DNA of 64,000 nt from NCBI GenBank assembly GCA_022749755.1, contig CM040452.1, positions 18,184,350 through 18,248,349 on the forward strand, written 5' to 3'. The stretch is from Azadirachta indica. Lineage: Eukaryota; Streptophyta; Magnoliopsida; Sapindales; Meliaceae. Below the pieces are notes generated by a model, which saw only the letters and a program-made list of their open reading frames with translations, was not told the DNA's origin and ran no database searches. Position 1 is the stretch's first letter. Each line of letters begins with the position of its first letter. A program made the translations under genes and the position numbers. Shown in pieces: positions 12,935 to 25,363 of this stretch.

Positions 12935-15900
12935 ATGAAGCCAACCATGAGTGTTATTGTTGCCCTTCTTTATCTCCAGTTCTTTGCCATCGCTACCATC
13001 AATATTAGCTTCTGCCAGGGAAGCTCTTACGTGGGTTGCATTGAAAGTGAGAAACAAGCACTTTTAAAATTCAAGCAAGATCTCAACGATCCTTCAAACC
13101 GGCTAGCCTCTTGGATCGGTGATGAAGATTGTTGTAACTGGGCTGGTGTTGTCTGTGATAACATCACAGGTCATGTCCTGACGCTCAACCTTCGGAATCC
13201 TATTCATGTCTACTCTTATAATTATATAGTTATGAGTGGATATGGTACTGACATGGGATCTCCATTGACTGGTAAGCTAAATCCTTCCTTGCTGGATTTG
13301 AAGCATTTGAATTACTTGGACTTGAGTGGTAATAGTTTTTTAGGAATTCAGATTCCGGGATTTATTGGTTCTATGGGGAGTTTGAGATACCTTAATCTCT
13401 CCCGAGCTGAATTTTCAGGAATGGTCCCTCACCAACTTGGAAATCTCTCAAGTCTGCAATATCTTGATCTCAGCCAAAATTCATACATTGAAAATTTTTC
13501 GTGGCTATCTAGTCTTTCTTTATTGAAGCATCTCGATTTGAGTGGTGTGGACCTCAGCAAAGTCTCAGATAAGTTAGTGTCAGCTGTAAACTCACTCCCT
13601 TCTTTAAAAGTGTTACAATTGGCCGATTGTCAAATCCGTCAATTTCCTTCACTACCCTTTGCAAATTTTTCGTCTCTTACCACACTTGATCTTTCCTCCA
13701 ACCAGTTTGATAACCCTTTGGTTCCTAGTTGGATTTTTGGTCTTAGTGGCCTAGTCTTTCTCGATCTAAGCTTTAGTAATTTTCAAGGACCAATTCCAGA
13801 TGGACTTGGAAACTTGACATTACTTAAATATCTTGATTTATCTGAGAACCAATTCAATTCTATAATACCTGACTGGTTATCCAGGTTTAGTAGTCTTGAG
13901 TACCTTTCTCTTAGTGGCACTAGTTTGCAAGGTTCAATTTCAAGCGGTCTAGGAAACTTGACTCGCATCAGAACTCTCCATCTCTCTTCCAGTGGACTTG
14001 AAGGAAAAATTCCAACGTCATTTGGAACACTTTGCGGATTTGTCGGATGTCAAATTGAGTCAAGAGATATCTGAAGTCTTAGATATTTTCTCCGAGTGTG
14101 TTGCATATCAACTAGAGTTACTGTATTTGAGGAGTAGTCACCTTTTTGGCCATTTGACCCATCAAATTGGCCAATTTAAAAACCTGCAAAATCTTGATCT
14201 AAGTGACAACTCTATTTCTGGTCTCATTCCATCATCTCTTGGAGAAGTTTCATCTTTGATAGCTTTAGATATTTCTTATAACAAATTGAGTGGTCCTATT
14301 CCTTTCTCTGTAGGAAACGTTTCTTCTATGAGAGCTTTAGCTCTTTCCGGTAACAATTTGGACGGTTCCATCCCTTCATCTATAGGAGAACTTTCGTTCT
14401 TAGAGTACTTGGATTTTTCCAATAACAAATTGAATGGAACACTTTCTGAAATTCACTTTGTCAATCTAACAAAATTGACTTTGTTTTTTGTATCTGGAAA
14501 CTCACTAATCTTGAAAGTGAACCCAAATTGGGTTCCTCCTTTTCAACTAGAAATTTTACAACTGAGTTCATGTCATTTAGGCCCTCAATTTCCATTGTGG
14601 CTTCATTCACAGAAGCATTTAGAAGATTTGGATTTATCCAACACAGGAATTTTAGATGTCCCGTGGAAATCCATTTCCCAATTGGGTTCTAAGGTCAATC
14701 TTTCTCACAACCAAATCCATGGTGAGATTCCTGCTTTAACCGGCACTTCTGAAATTCTTTCATTGGACTTGAGCTCCAACAATATATCAGGCTCACTGCC
14801 TGTTATATCTTTCCATGTGAGTGCACTTGATCTTTCTAATAATGCTTTTTCAGGATCCATTTTCGATTTCATATGTAATGGAAATGTGTCAAAGAACATT
14901 CAATTTCTCAACCTTGCAAAAAACTTTTTATGTGGAGATATACCTGATTGTTGGATGAATTGGCCTAACTTGGTTGTCCTGAATTTAGGTAATAATAACT
15001 TTACTGGTAGCCCTCCAATCTCAATAGGAACTTTAATAAATCTTCAGTCGTTGAACCTTCGCAATAATAGATTGTCTGGAATAATGCCTGTGTCTCTTCA
15101 GAATTGTACAGAACTGATAGCACTCGACATAAGTACAAATGAGTTTGTTGATAATATTCCAACATGGATCGGTGAAAGATTTTCAAAAATGATGATTGTC
15201 AACCTTCGATCAAACAGGTTCCACGGCCTGTTACCCATCGAAATTTGTCGTCTAACTTCTCTACAAATCCTAGATCTTGCTTCCAACGATCTCTCGGGAA
15301 CCATTCCAAGATGTATCAATAACTTCAGTGCAATGGCGACAATAAGCTATTCTAGGAATAACGCCATAAACTATCCTACAAATCGTACAAACTTTGTTGA
15401 GGATGCATCACTTGTAATAAAAGGGGTACTAGCAGAATATAACTACATTCTTAATTTAGTAAGATATGTAGACATTTCGAAGAATTATTTTTCAGGACAA
15501 ATCCCTCACGAAATTACTGACCTTGGAGCATTGCAGTCATTAAACTTTTCCCATAATCATTTTGTTGGAAGAATTCCCGAGAACATTGGTGCTATGAAAT
15601 CATTGGAGTCCGTTGATTTTTCCAACAACAAGCTTTCTGGTGGAATCCCACCAAGTATTTCAAGTTTGACGTTCTTGAATCATTTGAACTTATCCTACAA
15701 CAACTTGACTGGGAAAATTCCTTCAAGCACTCAGCTAGAAGGCTTCAGTGCATCGTGTTTCACCGGCAATCATCTCTGTGGATTGCCACTTGCTAGAAAC
15801 TGTACTGAGAATGTTTCCATACCTGAACGTGAAAATGGAGAGAAAGATGATGATGAGGATGAAGTGAAGTGGTTTTATATAAGCATGACACTTGGATTTG

Positions 15901-16022
15901 TGGTGGGTTTTTGGTGTGTAATAGGGCCTTTATTTGTCAACGGAAGATGGAGGTGCAAATATTGTAATTTCTTGGATGGCCTAGCTGACAAATTTGGCAG
16001 TATTGCAAGAAAATGTTGCTAG
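12935..16022 (+). pseudogene. EIX2-like LRR receptor-like protein, near-intact with one frameshift
   Basis: Two overlapping frames together make one full RLP. The first, 12935-14074, encodes a signal peptide, the LRRNT_2 cap (CIESEKQALLKFKQDLNDP, CCNWAGVVC) and about ten LRRs. The second, open from 13992 to 16022, encodes the remaining LRRs, the island-like region before the last four repeats (LVIKGVLAEY...ILNLVRYVDIS), the NHLCGLPLARNC cap, an acidic stretch (EKDDDEDEVKWF), a membrane helix (MTLGFVVGFWCVIGPLFV) with GxxxG-like spacing, and a short Cys/Lys-rich tail. There is no kinase. The frame breaks near 14036, where the neighbour at 10050-10110 has 14 more bases, so a 14-bp deletion is the simplest cause. 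Otherwise it looks like a working EIX-type immune receptor of about 1,025 residues. It may be a young pseudogene, an allele, or an assembly error. No splice sites that would bypass the break were found. Confidence 0.85.
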
Positions 16023-16768
16023 ATTTTCATGTTTGAAGCTCTCCCTTCTACTTGTAAGTCTTTGATTGAAATAAAGGAACCAAGTTTGTTTTCTCTTGGG
16101 TATTATTTATCTCTTCTTTTTGGGTTAGAATGAAAAATCTCTGACTCTGAGTCAAACTCAAATTCTCAATTTTTATTAAGTATTTCTATAATTAATAAGC
16201 AATATTAAAAATTTAAATTTCTCATTGAGAATAGATTTAAAATCGAGGTATAGTAATTTTTGATATAATTTTATAATTGAACATAAAATATAAATATAAA
16301 AATGAGTAATCTTTATTAAAAATTTATAATTATCAAATACTTTAATTATTATATTTTTAAATCAAATAAAAGTATAACAATATAAAAAACAAGCCTTAAA
16401 TTTTATTAAACAATCAACATCTTCAACTTAAAATTTGATTTATAATTGAAATACTTATTTCATTTTTTCCTAATAATATTGAGTAATGTTACGCTAATAA
16501 CACTACCTCTAAGTTGAATTGGGATTTAGACCAAATAAAATGCACTTTATTTATTATAAAAATACAAAAAAAATTGTTTATTAACTTAATTTAATTATAT
16601 GCAAATTTTGGTCAATTATAAACGTTAAAAATAAATAAATAAATTCCTAACTCCCCCGCGCCCTCCAGAGTCCATTTCCAATTTTGATTTTTCGCGCAAA
16701 ATACACGAAAATTAAAATCAAATCCCTGACTCGCGCTCTCACTCTGTGTCTCTTTGCCTGCAATTCTA
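16023..16768. other. AT-rich intergenic DNA
   Basis: An AATAAA at about 16069 fits the polyadenylation signal of the RLP ending at 16022. The rest is very AT-rich and without genes. The last 100 bases become CT-rich, as expected for the leader of the next gene. Confidence 0.5.
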
Positions 16769-19304
16769 ATGTCGGACTTTGAACCTCCGTCGTTCTCGCT
16801 AGGGCTCGATTTGGACGCTCAATTGGAGCCCCAATTATCTGCCCGATCGTCCATCGATCCACCTCATCGAGTTTCCTTTGACAATGCTGGGATTCGTGCC
16901 AACACTGTCGACCAGCTCGAACAGGACGAAGTCATCGACTCTGATCCCGAAGCCGGACCCGAAAGTACTCGAGTCCTCAAGCGCCTCAGACGGGGAGCAG
17001 GACCCGGAGTCACAAACCCATCATCATCGTCCTCGGTTAAGACGCGAGAATTAGAGCGGAGTCATGGTCGACATGGTGATGATGAGATTGAAGAGTTCTC
17101 TTCACAAGAAGATTTGCTCATCATTAGAGGTTACAAGAATTGTTTTTTATTATTTTATTGAACTAGGCTTTTATTTTTTCTTTTATTCGTAGTTCTGGAG
17201 AAGTTTTTCAATTAATGCGTTATGTTTATTAAGAAATGAGTTGATTTATTAATTTTTGGGTTGAAAGACCAAAGCTTTAATAATCTTGAAGTGGGTATCT
17301 TTACCTTGATCTTGATGTTTTCTTTTTCTTTTTAAGAGATTGTTTCTGTACTTCTGCATTCAGTTGAGCACTGAATTCTTCTGAGAGAGCTCGCTATTCG
17401 TATACTGGAGATTCTTTCAATTAGAAATTTTGTTGATAGTTTGATCCTGTAAAATCAATTGTCATGGATATGTAGCAAAGAAAATCTACAAAACGTTAGG
17501 TTTTTCCTAATTGTAGTTTTCCTAAGCTGTCTTGCGATACAAGCCCTGTATATATATCCAAATGTTCATGTAATTAATCTGTAGAATAGTGTTCTTGATT
17601 GCAGTCAGGTTATTCTGAATCATGTGCTTTACTCTTCTGATGAAGACATACATTCTTCAATTTTCGATGAATATTTATCTTCTCTATCCGTGTTAAAAGC
17701 AGATGAGCATCCACCGGCACAATATAGTTCTGTTTGTAGCAGTTCAAAGATCCCATTGCGTCGACCGGGAGTTTTGAACACTCAATCATCAAGCCAGGGG
17801 AAGGTAAGGAGAACTGAAGAGGCTTCACATGCACCTTCTTCTGCAAGTTTTGAGACAAGCTACAATGGATTGATGTTCCCGAAATTAACTATCAGTCCTC
17901 TCCGAAGGTTTCAGTTGCTAGATTCTGATTCTGATTCTGACCATCCTTTGGTCAGTGAAGATGTAAACAAAGGAGCTCATAGAATTGATTCATCCTCAAA
18001 ACAGTTAGAACCTACGGCAAATGAACAAAAGAGAAAAGTATCCACGGTTGGACCTCACAACGAGGATTTATGGAAGGATTTTTGGCCAACGAAGAGCTTT
18101 TCCATTTCAACACCTGTTCTGGATGAGTTCTGTGAAGAATACTACAAATCTATCAAGGATAAGAATGCAGCTTCAATTGATGCACGTGTAGCTAACAGTA
18201 ATAGATGTCACACAACTACAAGCAGCTCTGAGAACTTTGAACAGTGCTGGGATGCAAGTTATCCTCTTCCTCCTGCTCATCGTTACTTTTTCCATGATGA
18301 TCCAAGGATTCAGAAGTTGGTTCGCAGTCGCTTGCCCAACTTTTCCCCACTTGGTGTTGTGGCCAACGGAGGGAATCAGCAGCCTAGTGCATCAGTTATT
18401 GACTATATGTAACTTCTTGACATCCTTCTGCTTTGTGTTATTTGTGAATAACTTCATTTGTCTTATGTACTTATGTTCGTTTTATTGTCATATCAGGAGC
18501 CAATTTAGCAATGGAGAACCTTCCAAACAGAAAGGAAGTCAGAAAATTAATAGCAACAAAAGCTCTACAAGGGGAAGAAACAAATCAAAGAAATCAACTG
18601 CTGAAGAAGGTTCGCATGCTTCTGAAGGTTGGGTGGACCCAAGAAGCAGCTCAGCCATTCCAAAGGATGCTGGCAAAAGACGGGTTCATGCAAATGGTCA
18701 ATCTGCTGGTCATTGGTACACATCGCCAGAGGGAAGGAAGGTAGGCCAGATTATTATAGCGGCTTACTTTTACTTTAATAAGTATCAATTCTATTCGTAA
18801 AAATCAGTCAATCAGCACATATTATTTATTGACTCATTGTATCATTACGCAGCTAATTAAATATTTGATAGGTTAACTCTTCATGTATCGTAAAACATGT
18901 ACACCATGTCAGCAGTGTTTTTAACAAAATAGGGAAGGACTGGAGCTTTTAGAAAACCATAAATCATGGCTGGTTGTTTCTTAGGTCTTTGAATAGATGC
19001 AGTGTCTCCATATTTTATCTGTGGTTCTGACAATTTTGTTGATGCATATTTCTTCACTTGGATCATCTACAGCTCATGTTATTTCTTTGCAGGTTTATGT
19101 CTCTAAAAGTGGGCAGGAGTTGTCAGGTCAAATGGCATATAGACAATATAGAAAGGTACACATAAAGACATCTATTTATGTTGATATTTTGGTGCTGTCT
19201 TCCCCAAATCATGAGTTATTTACATTTGCTTTTGGCAGGAGAGCGCAGGGTTTAGAAAGTCGAAAAACAAAACTAGTAGCAAGAAGAGAAAGGCTAAGAG
19301 TTGA
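16769..19304 (+). CDS. Conserved plant protein of unknown function, probably nuclear
   Basis: Five exons give an uninterrupted 498-residue protein: 16769-17129, 17646-18408, 18497-18740, 19093-19155 and 19239-19304. The first acceptor (17646) was chosen because it alone keeps frame; it is the least certain. The start MSDFEPPSFSLGLDLD follows a CT-rich leader. The protein is low-complexity, rich in Ser, Asp and Glu, with a DSDSDSD run and a basic LKRLRRG patch near residue 75. A folded-looking segment, NEDLWKDFWPTKSFSISTP followed by DEFCEEYYKS, lies in exon 2, with HRYFFHDDPRIQKLV later. The C-terminus has a striking WYTSPEGRKVYVSKSGQE / GQMAYRQYRKE motif, then a Lys/Arg tail (KKRKAKS) that looks like a nuclear localisation signal. 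I do not recognise the family, and no enzymatic motif is visible. A donor-like GTAAGG at 17803 appears to be read through. The gene converges with the HSP70-16 gene. Confidence 0.75.
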
Positions 19305-20338
19305 TACCTACATCTTTATGCTACTGCTTCGTTGCATTGTAAGTGTCGTAGATTTTTCCAACTCATAATTTTTATCTGCATTCTTGTTAATCTCATTCTT
19401 TTTTTCAAATTTTACTTGCCTTTTCTTAATCCTTAATGAAATAATATTGCATTACGCATTTTTGTTATTATCTGGTTTAAGCGTAGAATGTAATGGTTTA
19501 AATTTTTATATAAAATGTTTCAAGTTTGATGTTAAAAACATAAATGTAATGATAATACATTCTTTGTATTGTAGTCAAGTCCATGAAATTGAGGTGCTAT
19601 GGTAGCTGGTCGTGAAGAAGTATTATTAATTATTAAACACAGCTAAATACTTATTGAACCTTTAGCTATGGTAAATTCAAGGTTAAGCAAAATAATAACC
19701 ACCAGATCTCAAATTTAATATTTTGAAATATGCTGCGAAAAAAATGGTGTAAAATGCACTTTTCAAGAGGGCCGTTGGAGGACATCATCTCATCATATAG
19801 TTTGCTTTATCATAAGGAACTCGCACGTGCAAGTGCAATCAGCAAGAAAAGGGGCTCAAAATGAAGATCAATCAGCAAGAAAAGGGAGCTCAAAATGAAG
19901 AACAAACGATCAAAATATATTGGAAAAACTTATCAATTATGTTAAGATAGCATTGGCATTGAAACTTTTGCAAAATTTTTCAAGTTTCAAAGGTACATTA
20001 AACGGCATGCTGCTCGCGTAGTGAGTGCATATACTCTTCAAAAGAGGACAGTTATCCTCAATATCAGCATACTATCTCAATTACATACAGTATCTTTTCC
20101 CGGAAAACAACTATCCTATGTAATGGGCAATCATCTTCAAAGTTTATGCTGGAAAATATAGGGTAAAAAAAGCAACTAGAGATTAAAGTAAGCTTTTCTT
20201 TTGGTATAGAATGAAATATGCATTTCATATATGTGTATGGCTAATAACTGGATGATCATCATTAAGGTCTGATAAATAGCAACTTCTGGATTAGAGCTAC
20301 TCCCAAAGAAGGTCATCTACACATTAAACCTACACTTA
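19305..20338. other. Spacer between two convergent genes
   Basis: Contains the 3' UTRs of the unknown nuclear-type gene (+) and of HSP70-16 (-). A 33-bp tandem duplication lies at 19837-19903 (separate entry). No further gene is seen. Confidence 0.5.
19837..19903. repeat. 33/34-bp tandem duplication
   Basis: Two adjacent near-identical units, 19837-19869 and 19870-19903, each begin AATCAGCAAGAAAAGGG and continue GCTCAAAATGAAGA. They differ by one inserted base and one or two changes. The duplication lies between convergent genes and looks recent. Confidence 0.85.
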
Positions 20339-23300
20339 CTACTCTGAGCCCTTGGCGTCCAGATTTGGAGAAGTCTTACGTTTCAGTACATGCTGGCACT
20401 TCCTGAAATTTATTAAATAAAAATTAGCAGAACACCTGCAATTAAATAAAGGATCATATAGTAGCAAATGTATACTGTAGCAACAAACGAATCATGTATC
20501 CAAAGGGATAGAAGGAGCAAGTTAGTAAACACATCAGATGAATTAACGGCCACAGCAAGTAAACAGTTACTGATCCATAATTATAGCAATGAAGGAGTAA
20601 GTCTCCAATGATTAGGTAGCATGGATGAGAATTATGGACTCGTTTATGAGGTAGCATTAGATCAAGGCATTGAAGATAACAAATGAATTTGCCGTATATA
20701 AATGTCAGAGTTTGCTGGAATGACTGAAACTCAAGAGCAAAAATAATTTATGACATCTGTTCCTATCTCCTACCTACAGATATGATGTATGAGTATAGCT
20801 AATGATTGGATTATAATGAGATCTTGCTCATTCAGAGGAGCAAAGGCATAGGTTAACGCTTTTATTACTTTTAGGGGTTAATTATGGACAATAAAATCAT
20901 GAATTTTCTAACATGAAAGTTAAAAAGTACAAGAATAATACAATTTTAGATCCTCTGCCCTTTTCTTGATGTCACTTGACCATAACACTGGGTCAGTATT
21001 CTTTGGTAAGGAATCTTGTAGTTGGGTTTTCTCCCTTAGCCACTGCTCTGCTCTATAGCACTCATTATTGATCTGAAACATGGAAAATGACATTACTGTA
21101 AAAGTTATTAAACATGGATTGATAGTTGTTACTATGACAGAATTGTTATCATACCAATTCTTTCTCCTCTGGTGGAAGAGAATTAATGGCTGTTCGGTAC
21201 TCTACAATGCATTGCAACAGATCTCTCATAGATTGTGCTCGCGCTTCTCCATCTTTGTATCGATTTACAATTGGATCTACCAACTAGCGAAACAGTATAA
21301 AGTCAAAGGAAGGAGATGAAAGACAGGAAGGTAACACTTGAGATGCAGGAAATCACAGTCACCTTCTTAAGATCCTCAAGCTTTGAGATATAAGTGTTTT
21401 CAGTTTCATCATCACCTTCGTCATAAAGCCACTCCTCTGTCTCCTGAAGGCTCCTTGATATGCCTTCTCTCTCCAGATCAGATGCAAAACTTCGATATGT
21501 ATTGAAAAGCTATTCACAAATATGTTCAGTCCAGAAGCAACTATTTGTTCAAATAGATGAAATAATGAACTAAAACTGCAAATAATTTGACTTAAGTCAA
21601 GATACGTACATATGCATAATGATATGGACTGGCAGATAAAAAAATCAGAGATTATTCTTCTATAACTCAAAATCTTGAATGATACAAGTATGCATGAAGT
21701 ATACTCTTAATTACATCTATATATTAATTTATGCTGATATTGAACAGCATCTTTGCAGTAAAGACAAGTCAATAAAAGCTATATTCTTGCAGTGACTCAA
21801 GAACTTGATTCTTAATTATATATTTTCCATGTCTCCACCAAACATAATGAAAATTTAAATTGTTATTAATTGAAAATGAGAGTTGGTGCAGTTTAATTAG
21901 ACAGCCGTCTGACTGTGCGTCAGATATATATTTTAAATTTCACATACATTTCCATTTATGACAGCAGAATACTGGTGTTTTCTTAGATGCATCAGAACTG
22001 TGGTGCACTCCTAGATGCACATGAAAATGGAATCGGATTCATTACATAAATAGAGCAACTTGAGTCAGAACTTGATATATATCTTTGTATCTTCGGATGA
22101 CGACACTATAGTCTAAAATTTCAAATTATACCTTATCTCGCATCTCATAGACATAGGATTCTAAGGCATTTTTCTTGTCTTTGGTTTTTTCCACATATCT
22201 GTCCTGTTGGGCCAAGTGATTTTCTTTCTCTTGAGCCTGGGCAAGCTCAGATTTGGTCATTCCACCATATATATTCTCACTGATTGATATCTCAAATCTC
22301 TGGCTGCCTTTATCTCTCATTAAACAATCATCCTGCATAAACACAAAGCATAAAAATTTTTAATGGCTTTGTTCCCTAGGATTCTACAAAAATATATTCT
22401 ACTCAAAGGAATTTCTCTGAAACCAAAAGTGAATTATGGGGAAACAGTCTTGTGTGTCTAAATTTCAGGTTGAAATCATCAGATAAACAGAGTGTTTTCT
22501 ATCCCCACTACCCAAAGGAATATTTGGGATTAACGTGTTGTAACTTTGAAACAACAACTCCTATGGGATGGAATCACCAGATATCAAATACAAGTGGAAG
22601 TATGCTCCCAAGTAAAAGTTCTTATTTACTAAATGCTTTAATTGTTATGCCTAAAGTTTTAAGTAAAAGCATAACAATTCCAAACATAACCCAAGAAAGG
22701 TGGGAATCAAGTAAAGTGATGTAGTATCAGAGCCATGCACAAGAATTATTAATTGGCAAGAAACTCACAGAAGAAAGACATGATTTGGACTGCATAGAGG
22801 TGCTATCTTGCGCATTTTCAACTGTTGCATAGGAATCAATAGATTTGCACTCAGACTCCATATTGTCCACATCTGAGTGAGCATTGTGCTTCATAACTGG
22901 ATCATCTACATCACCTTCTATCAACTGAAGCCATAATAAAATTATATCACGCAGTAAAAACTCTAAGAAAATGATAACATAGCAAGATGACAGAAGACAA
23001 TGAGACTTCTTACTCACCAAAGCTGATTCAACAGTGACAACACCGTGGAGATTTACTTTAACTGTAACTTTAACCCTTGCCTTTTCACTGTGAGAGCCTT
23101 GGAAAGGGCCAATCTGCATAAGCAATGACTCAGCAACTAAGAAACCACTGTGATCCACTCATGAAAGATACATCCACTCCTATGAGTAGCCCAACACTTT
23201 ATACATACATAAATATATATATATATATATATATATATCATATAAAGTGCATACTTTAGAAAACTCTTGCATGACTTTACATAATCTGTATAAAATAATG

Positions 23301-25363
23301 AAACAAACTTCAAATCTCTCCAAAGTACACTTACGGTGAAATGACTTATTTTTGAAGATACATCAGGTGGCAGCTCATTTGGATTTGCGTAGAATAATTC
23401 CAAGTGGAACAAACTACTGCGCTGAAATGTCAAAACTTTAACACTAGGAAAAGGATGACCTTTAGGAAACAGTACACCATTGGCATTTGATGCTGTGCGA
23501 ATAGGACCATCCAATGAGATCCCTATGGAGAAAGGAATACAATCTTGAACCTGTAAAAAACCATGAGTTGGAAATTGTCCAAAAGACCAATTAATCTGCA
23601 TACGAGACGATATGCAGAGGTGAACAGAAAACTTTTACATCTATACCAATGCATAATGTAGGGGGAGTTGAAATGAAAGGATTTTGTGCAAACAACACAA
23701 TCAGATTTCAGGCTGAAAAGCCAACAATTTCTTCTGAAATTACTTATGCTACCTATAAAATTATTAATATTCTTATAATAAAAGGATCAATGCCAAGTCT
23801 TCAAATTCCTTCTTTTTCAACCAAAACATGCAAGAGGAACAGTTCAAATTTAATGCTTATTAATAACAATAACTGTATAGCATTATGACACTTTGGTTTC
23901 ACACATCTTCTCTGCAAGTTTTAAATATTTATATTAACATCAGATATTAAATGTTATTTCTTCTTAATTATATTGATCTCTTTCCTTCTTAAGGTGCAGT
24001 AAATTGGGGGAAGTGGAAATAAACAACACAGCAAGTTGTCAACAGTTCCTAAGCTTCAAGGAAAACTATTTTCGTAGTGATTTGTAACTACCATTGTGTC
24101 CTTGCAGTCTCATGTTCATGTACTACGAAACAACCCACAACATACAATTGACTGGAAAAGGTGGGCCAAGAACTGATAATTATTTCAACATACCTCATAT
24201 TCTCTGACCCAAAAAACTGGACTAAGCATTGCACACTGGAGAGCACACCCACGTGCCACACACTCGCTTGCATTCAATGTCCGCCTGGGTTCTTTGCTGA
24301 ATAAGGAAGCCAACAATCTAGTAATAGCTGGTATCCTTGACCCAGACCCAACAATCTCCACAGAATGGATTTGGTCCACATGCAATCCTGCATCAGCTAA
24401 GGCTTTTCTACAAGGAATAGTAACCCTCTCTAATAATCCTGAAGCAAGGTTCTCAAACTCCTCCCTCTTCAGAAAACTTCTAACATCTTTCTCATCCACC
24501 AAACACTCAATATTTAAAGGCGCATCTGCATTTGCACTAAGGACCTTCTTCAACTTCTCGCATGCTGCCCTTAACCTAATACGTGACTTGAGATTGGAAT
24601 ACACATCTATATTGTACTGCTCCTTGAACTGTTCTGCAAAATAACCAAACAACACATCATCAAAGTCTCTCCCCCCCAGGTTGCTATCAAAAGCATGTGA
24701 AAGCACCCTCATGTGCCCAGCTTCAAATGATACAATAGAGACCTGGGTATCACAATGACCAATGTCAACAAATGCAACATGTGATGTTCCCCCCTCAGCG
24801 AAATCTGTTTTATAAATTCCATAACTAAGTGCAGTTGCGGTACAGTCGTGTATCAATCTCAAAGGCTTCAATCCAGCAATTGCTGCAGCATTTAAATACT
24901 CTCGTCTCTGCAAATCTGTAAAGTATGATGGAATCCCAATAACACAATCTGAAACAGGAATTTCCAAATTTTTCTCTGCGACATCTTTCAGATGTGCAAA
25001 GAGCATTCCCATGATCTGAACAGGGGTAAATGTTTGTGTCTCGCCCAAGTATTTCAAGTTAATGCTAATGCCACCATCTGGGCTTTCACAAGATTCAAAC
25101 GGGAACATTTTCAGATCCTTTTGAACATTGGGGTTCTTAAATTTCCTACCAATCAATCTCTTCACTTGAGATATTGTGGATTTTGGATGCATCATTGCAG
25201 AAGCAGCACCGGCAGCCCCCATAAAACGCTGCTTCTCCCCAAAACATACAATAGCCGGGGTTTCACGATTTGATTCGTCATTCAACAATACATCAACACC
25301 CCGGTGCTTCACTGCAGTGATAACACAGTTTTCATTTCCAATATCAAAGCCGACCACGCTCAT
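20339..25363 (-). CDS. HSP70-16: Hsp70-type chaperone of the Hsp110/SSE subclass, HSP70-16
   Basis: Nine exons on the minus strand: 25363-24194, 23550-23335, 23113-23018, 22924-22769, 22332-22132, 21509-21363, 21283-21155, 21072-20942 and 20402-20339, giving 769 residues. Exon 1 holds the whole ATPase domain (residues 1-390): phosphate loop VVGFDIGNENCVI, FVDIGHCDTQVSI, and the adenosine motif VEIVGSGSRIPAI. The later exons encode the substrate-binding region, an acidic Ser-rich insert (about residues 495-545) and a helical C-terminal domain with the TEEWLYDEGDDE and NSLPPEEKEL blocks typical of Hsp110-like proteins. From memory it matches Arabidopsis HSP70-16 (AT1G11660, close in length). 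Such proteins act as nucleotide-exchange factors and holdases for canonical Hsp70. The C-terminus (LDAKGSE) lacks the cytosolic Hsp70 EEVD. A 5' UTR intron between about 25960 and 25372 is likely but not proven. Confidence 0.93.
22640..22679. repeat. Perfect 11-bp inverted repeat in an HSP70-16 intron
   Basis: AATTGTTATGC (22640-22650) is exactly complementary to GCATAACAATT (22669-22679) with an 18-base loop. It lies in the intron between exons 4 and 5 of the HSP70-16 gene and could form a hairpin in RNA or be a remnant of a small insertion. Confidence 0.7.
23213..23238. repeat. (AT)13 microsatellite
   Basis: Thirteen uninterrupted AT dinucleotides in the intron between exons 2 and 3 of the HSP70-16 gene. 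Probably length-polymorphic. Confidence 0.9.

Noticed and set aside
13992..16022. Second half of the third RLP as a separate gene
   Set aside because: It starts in the middle of an LRR without a signal peptide or ATG. It is the frame-shifted continuation of the 12935 gene.
24294..24644. 116-codon frame antisense to HSP70-16 exon 1
   Set aside because: It is the mirror of a conserved ATPase-domain exon and has no features of its own.
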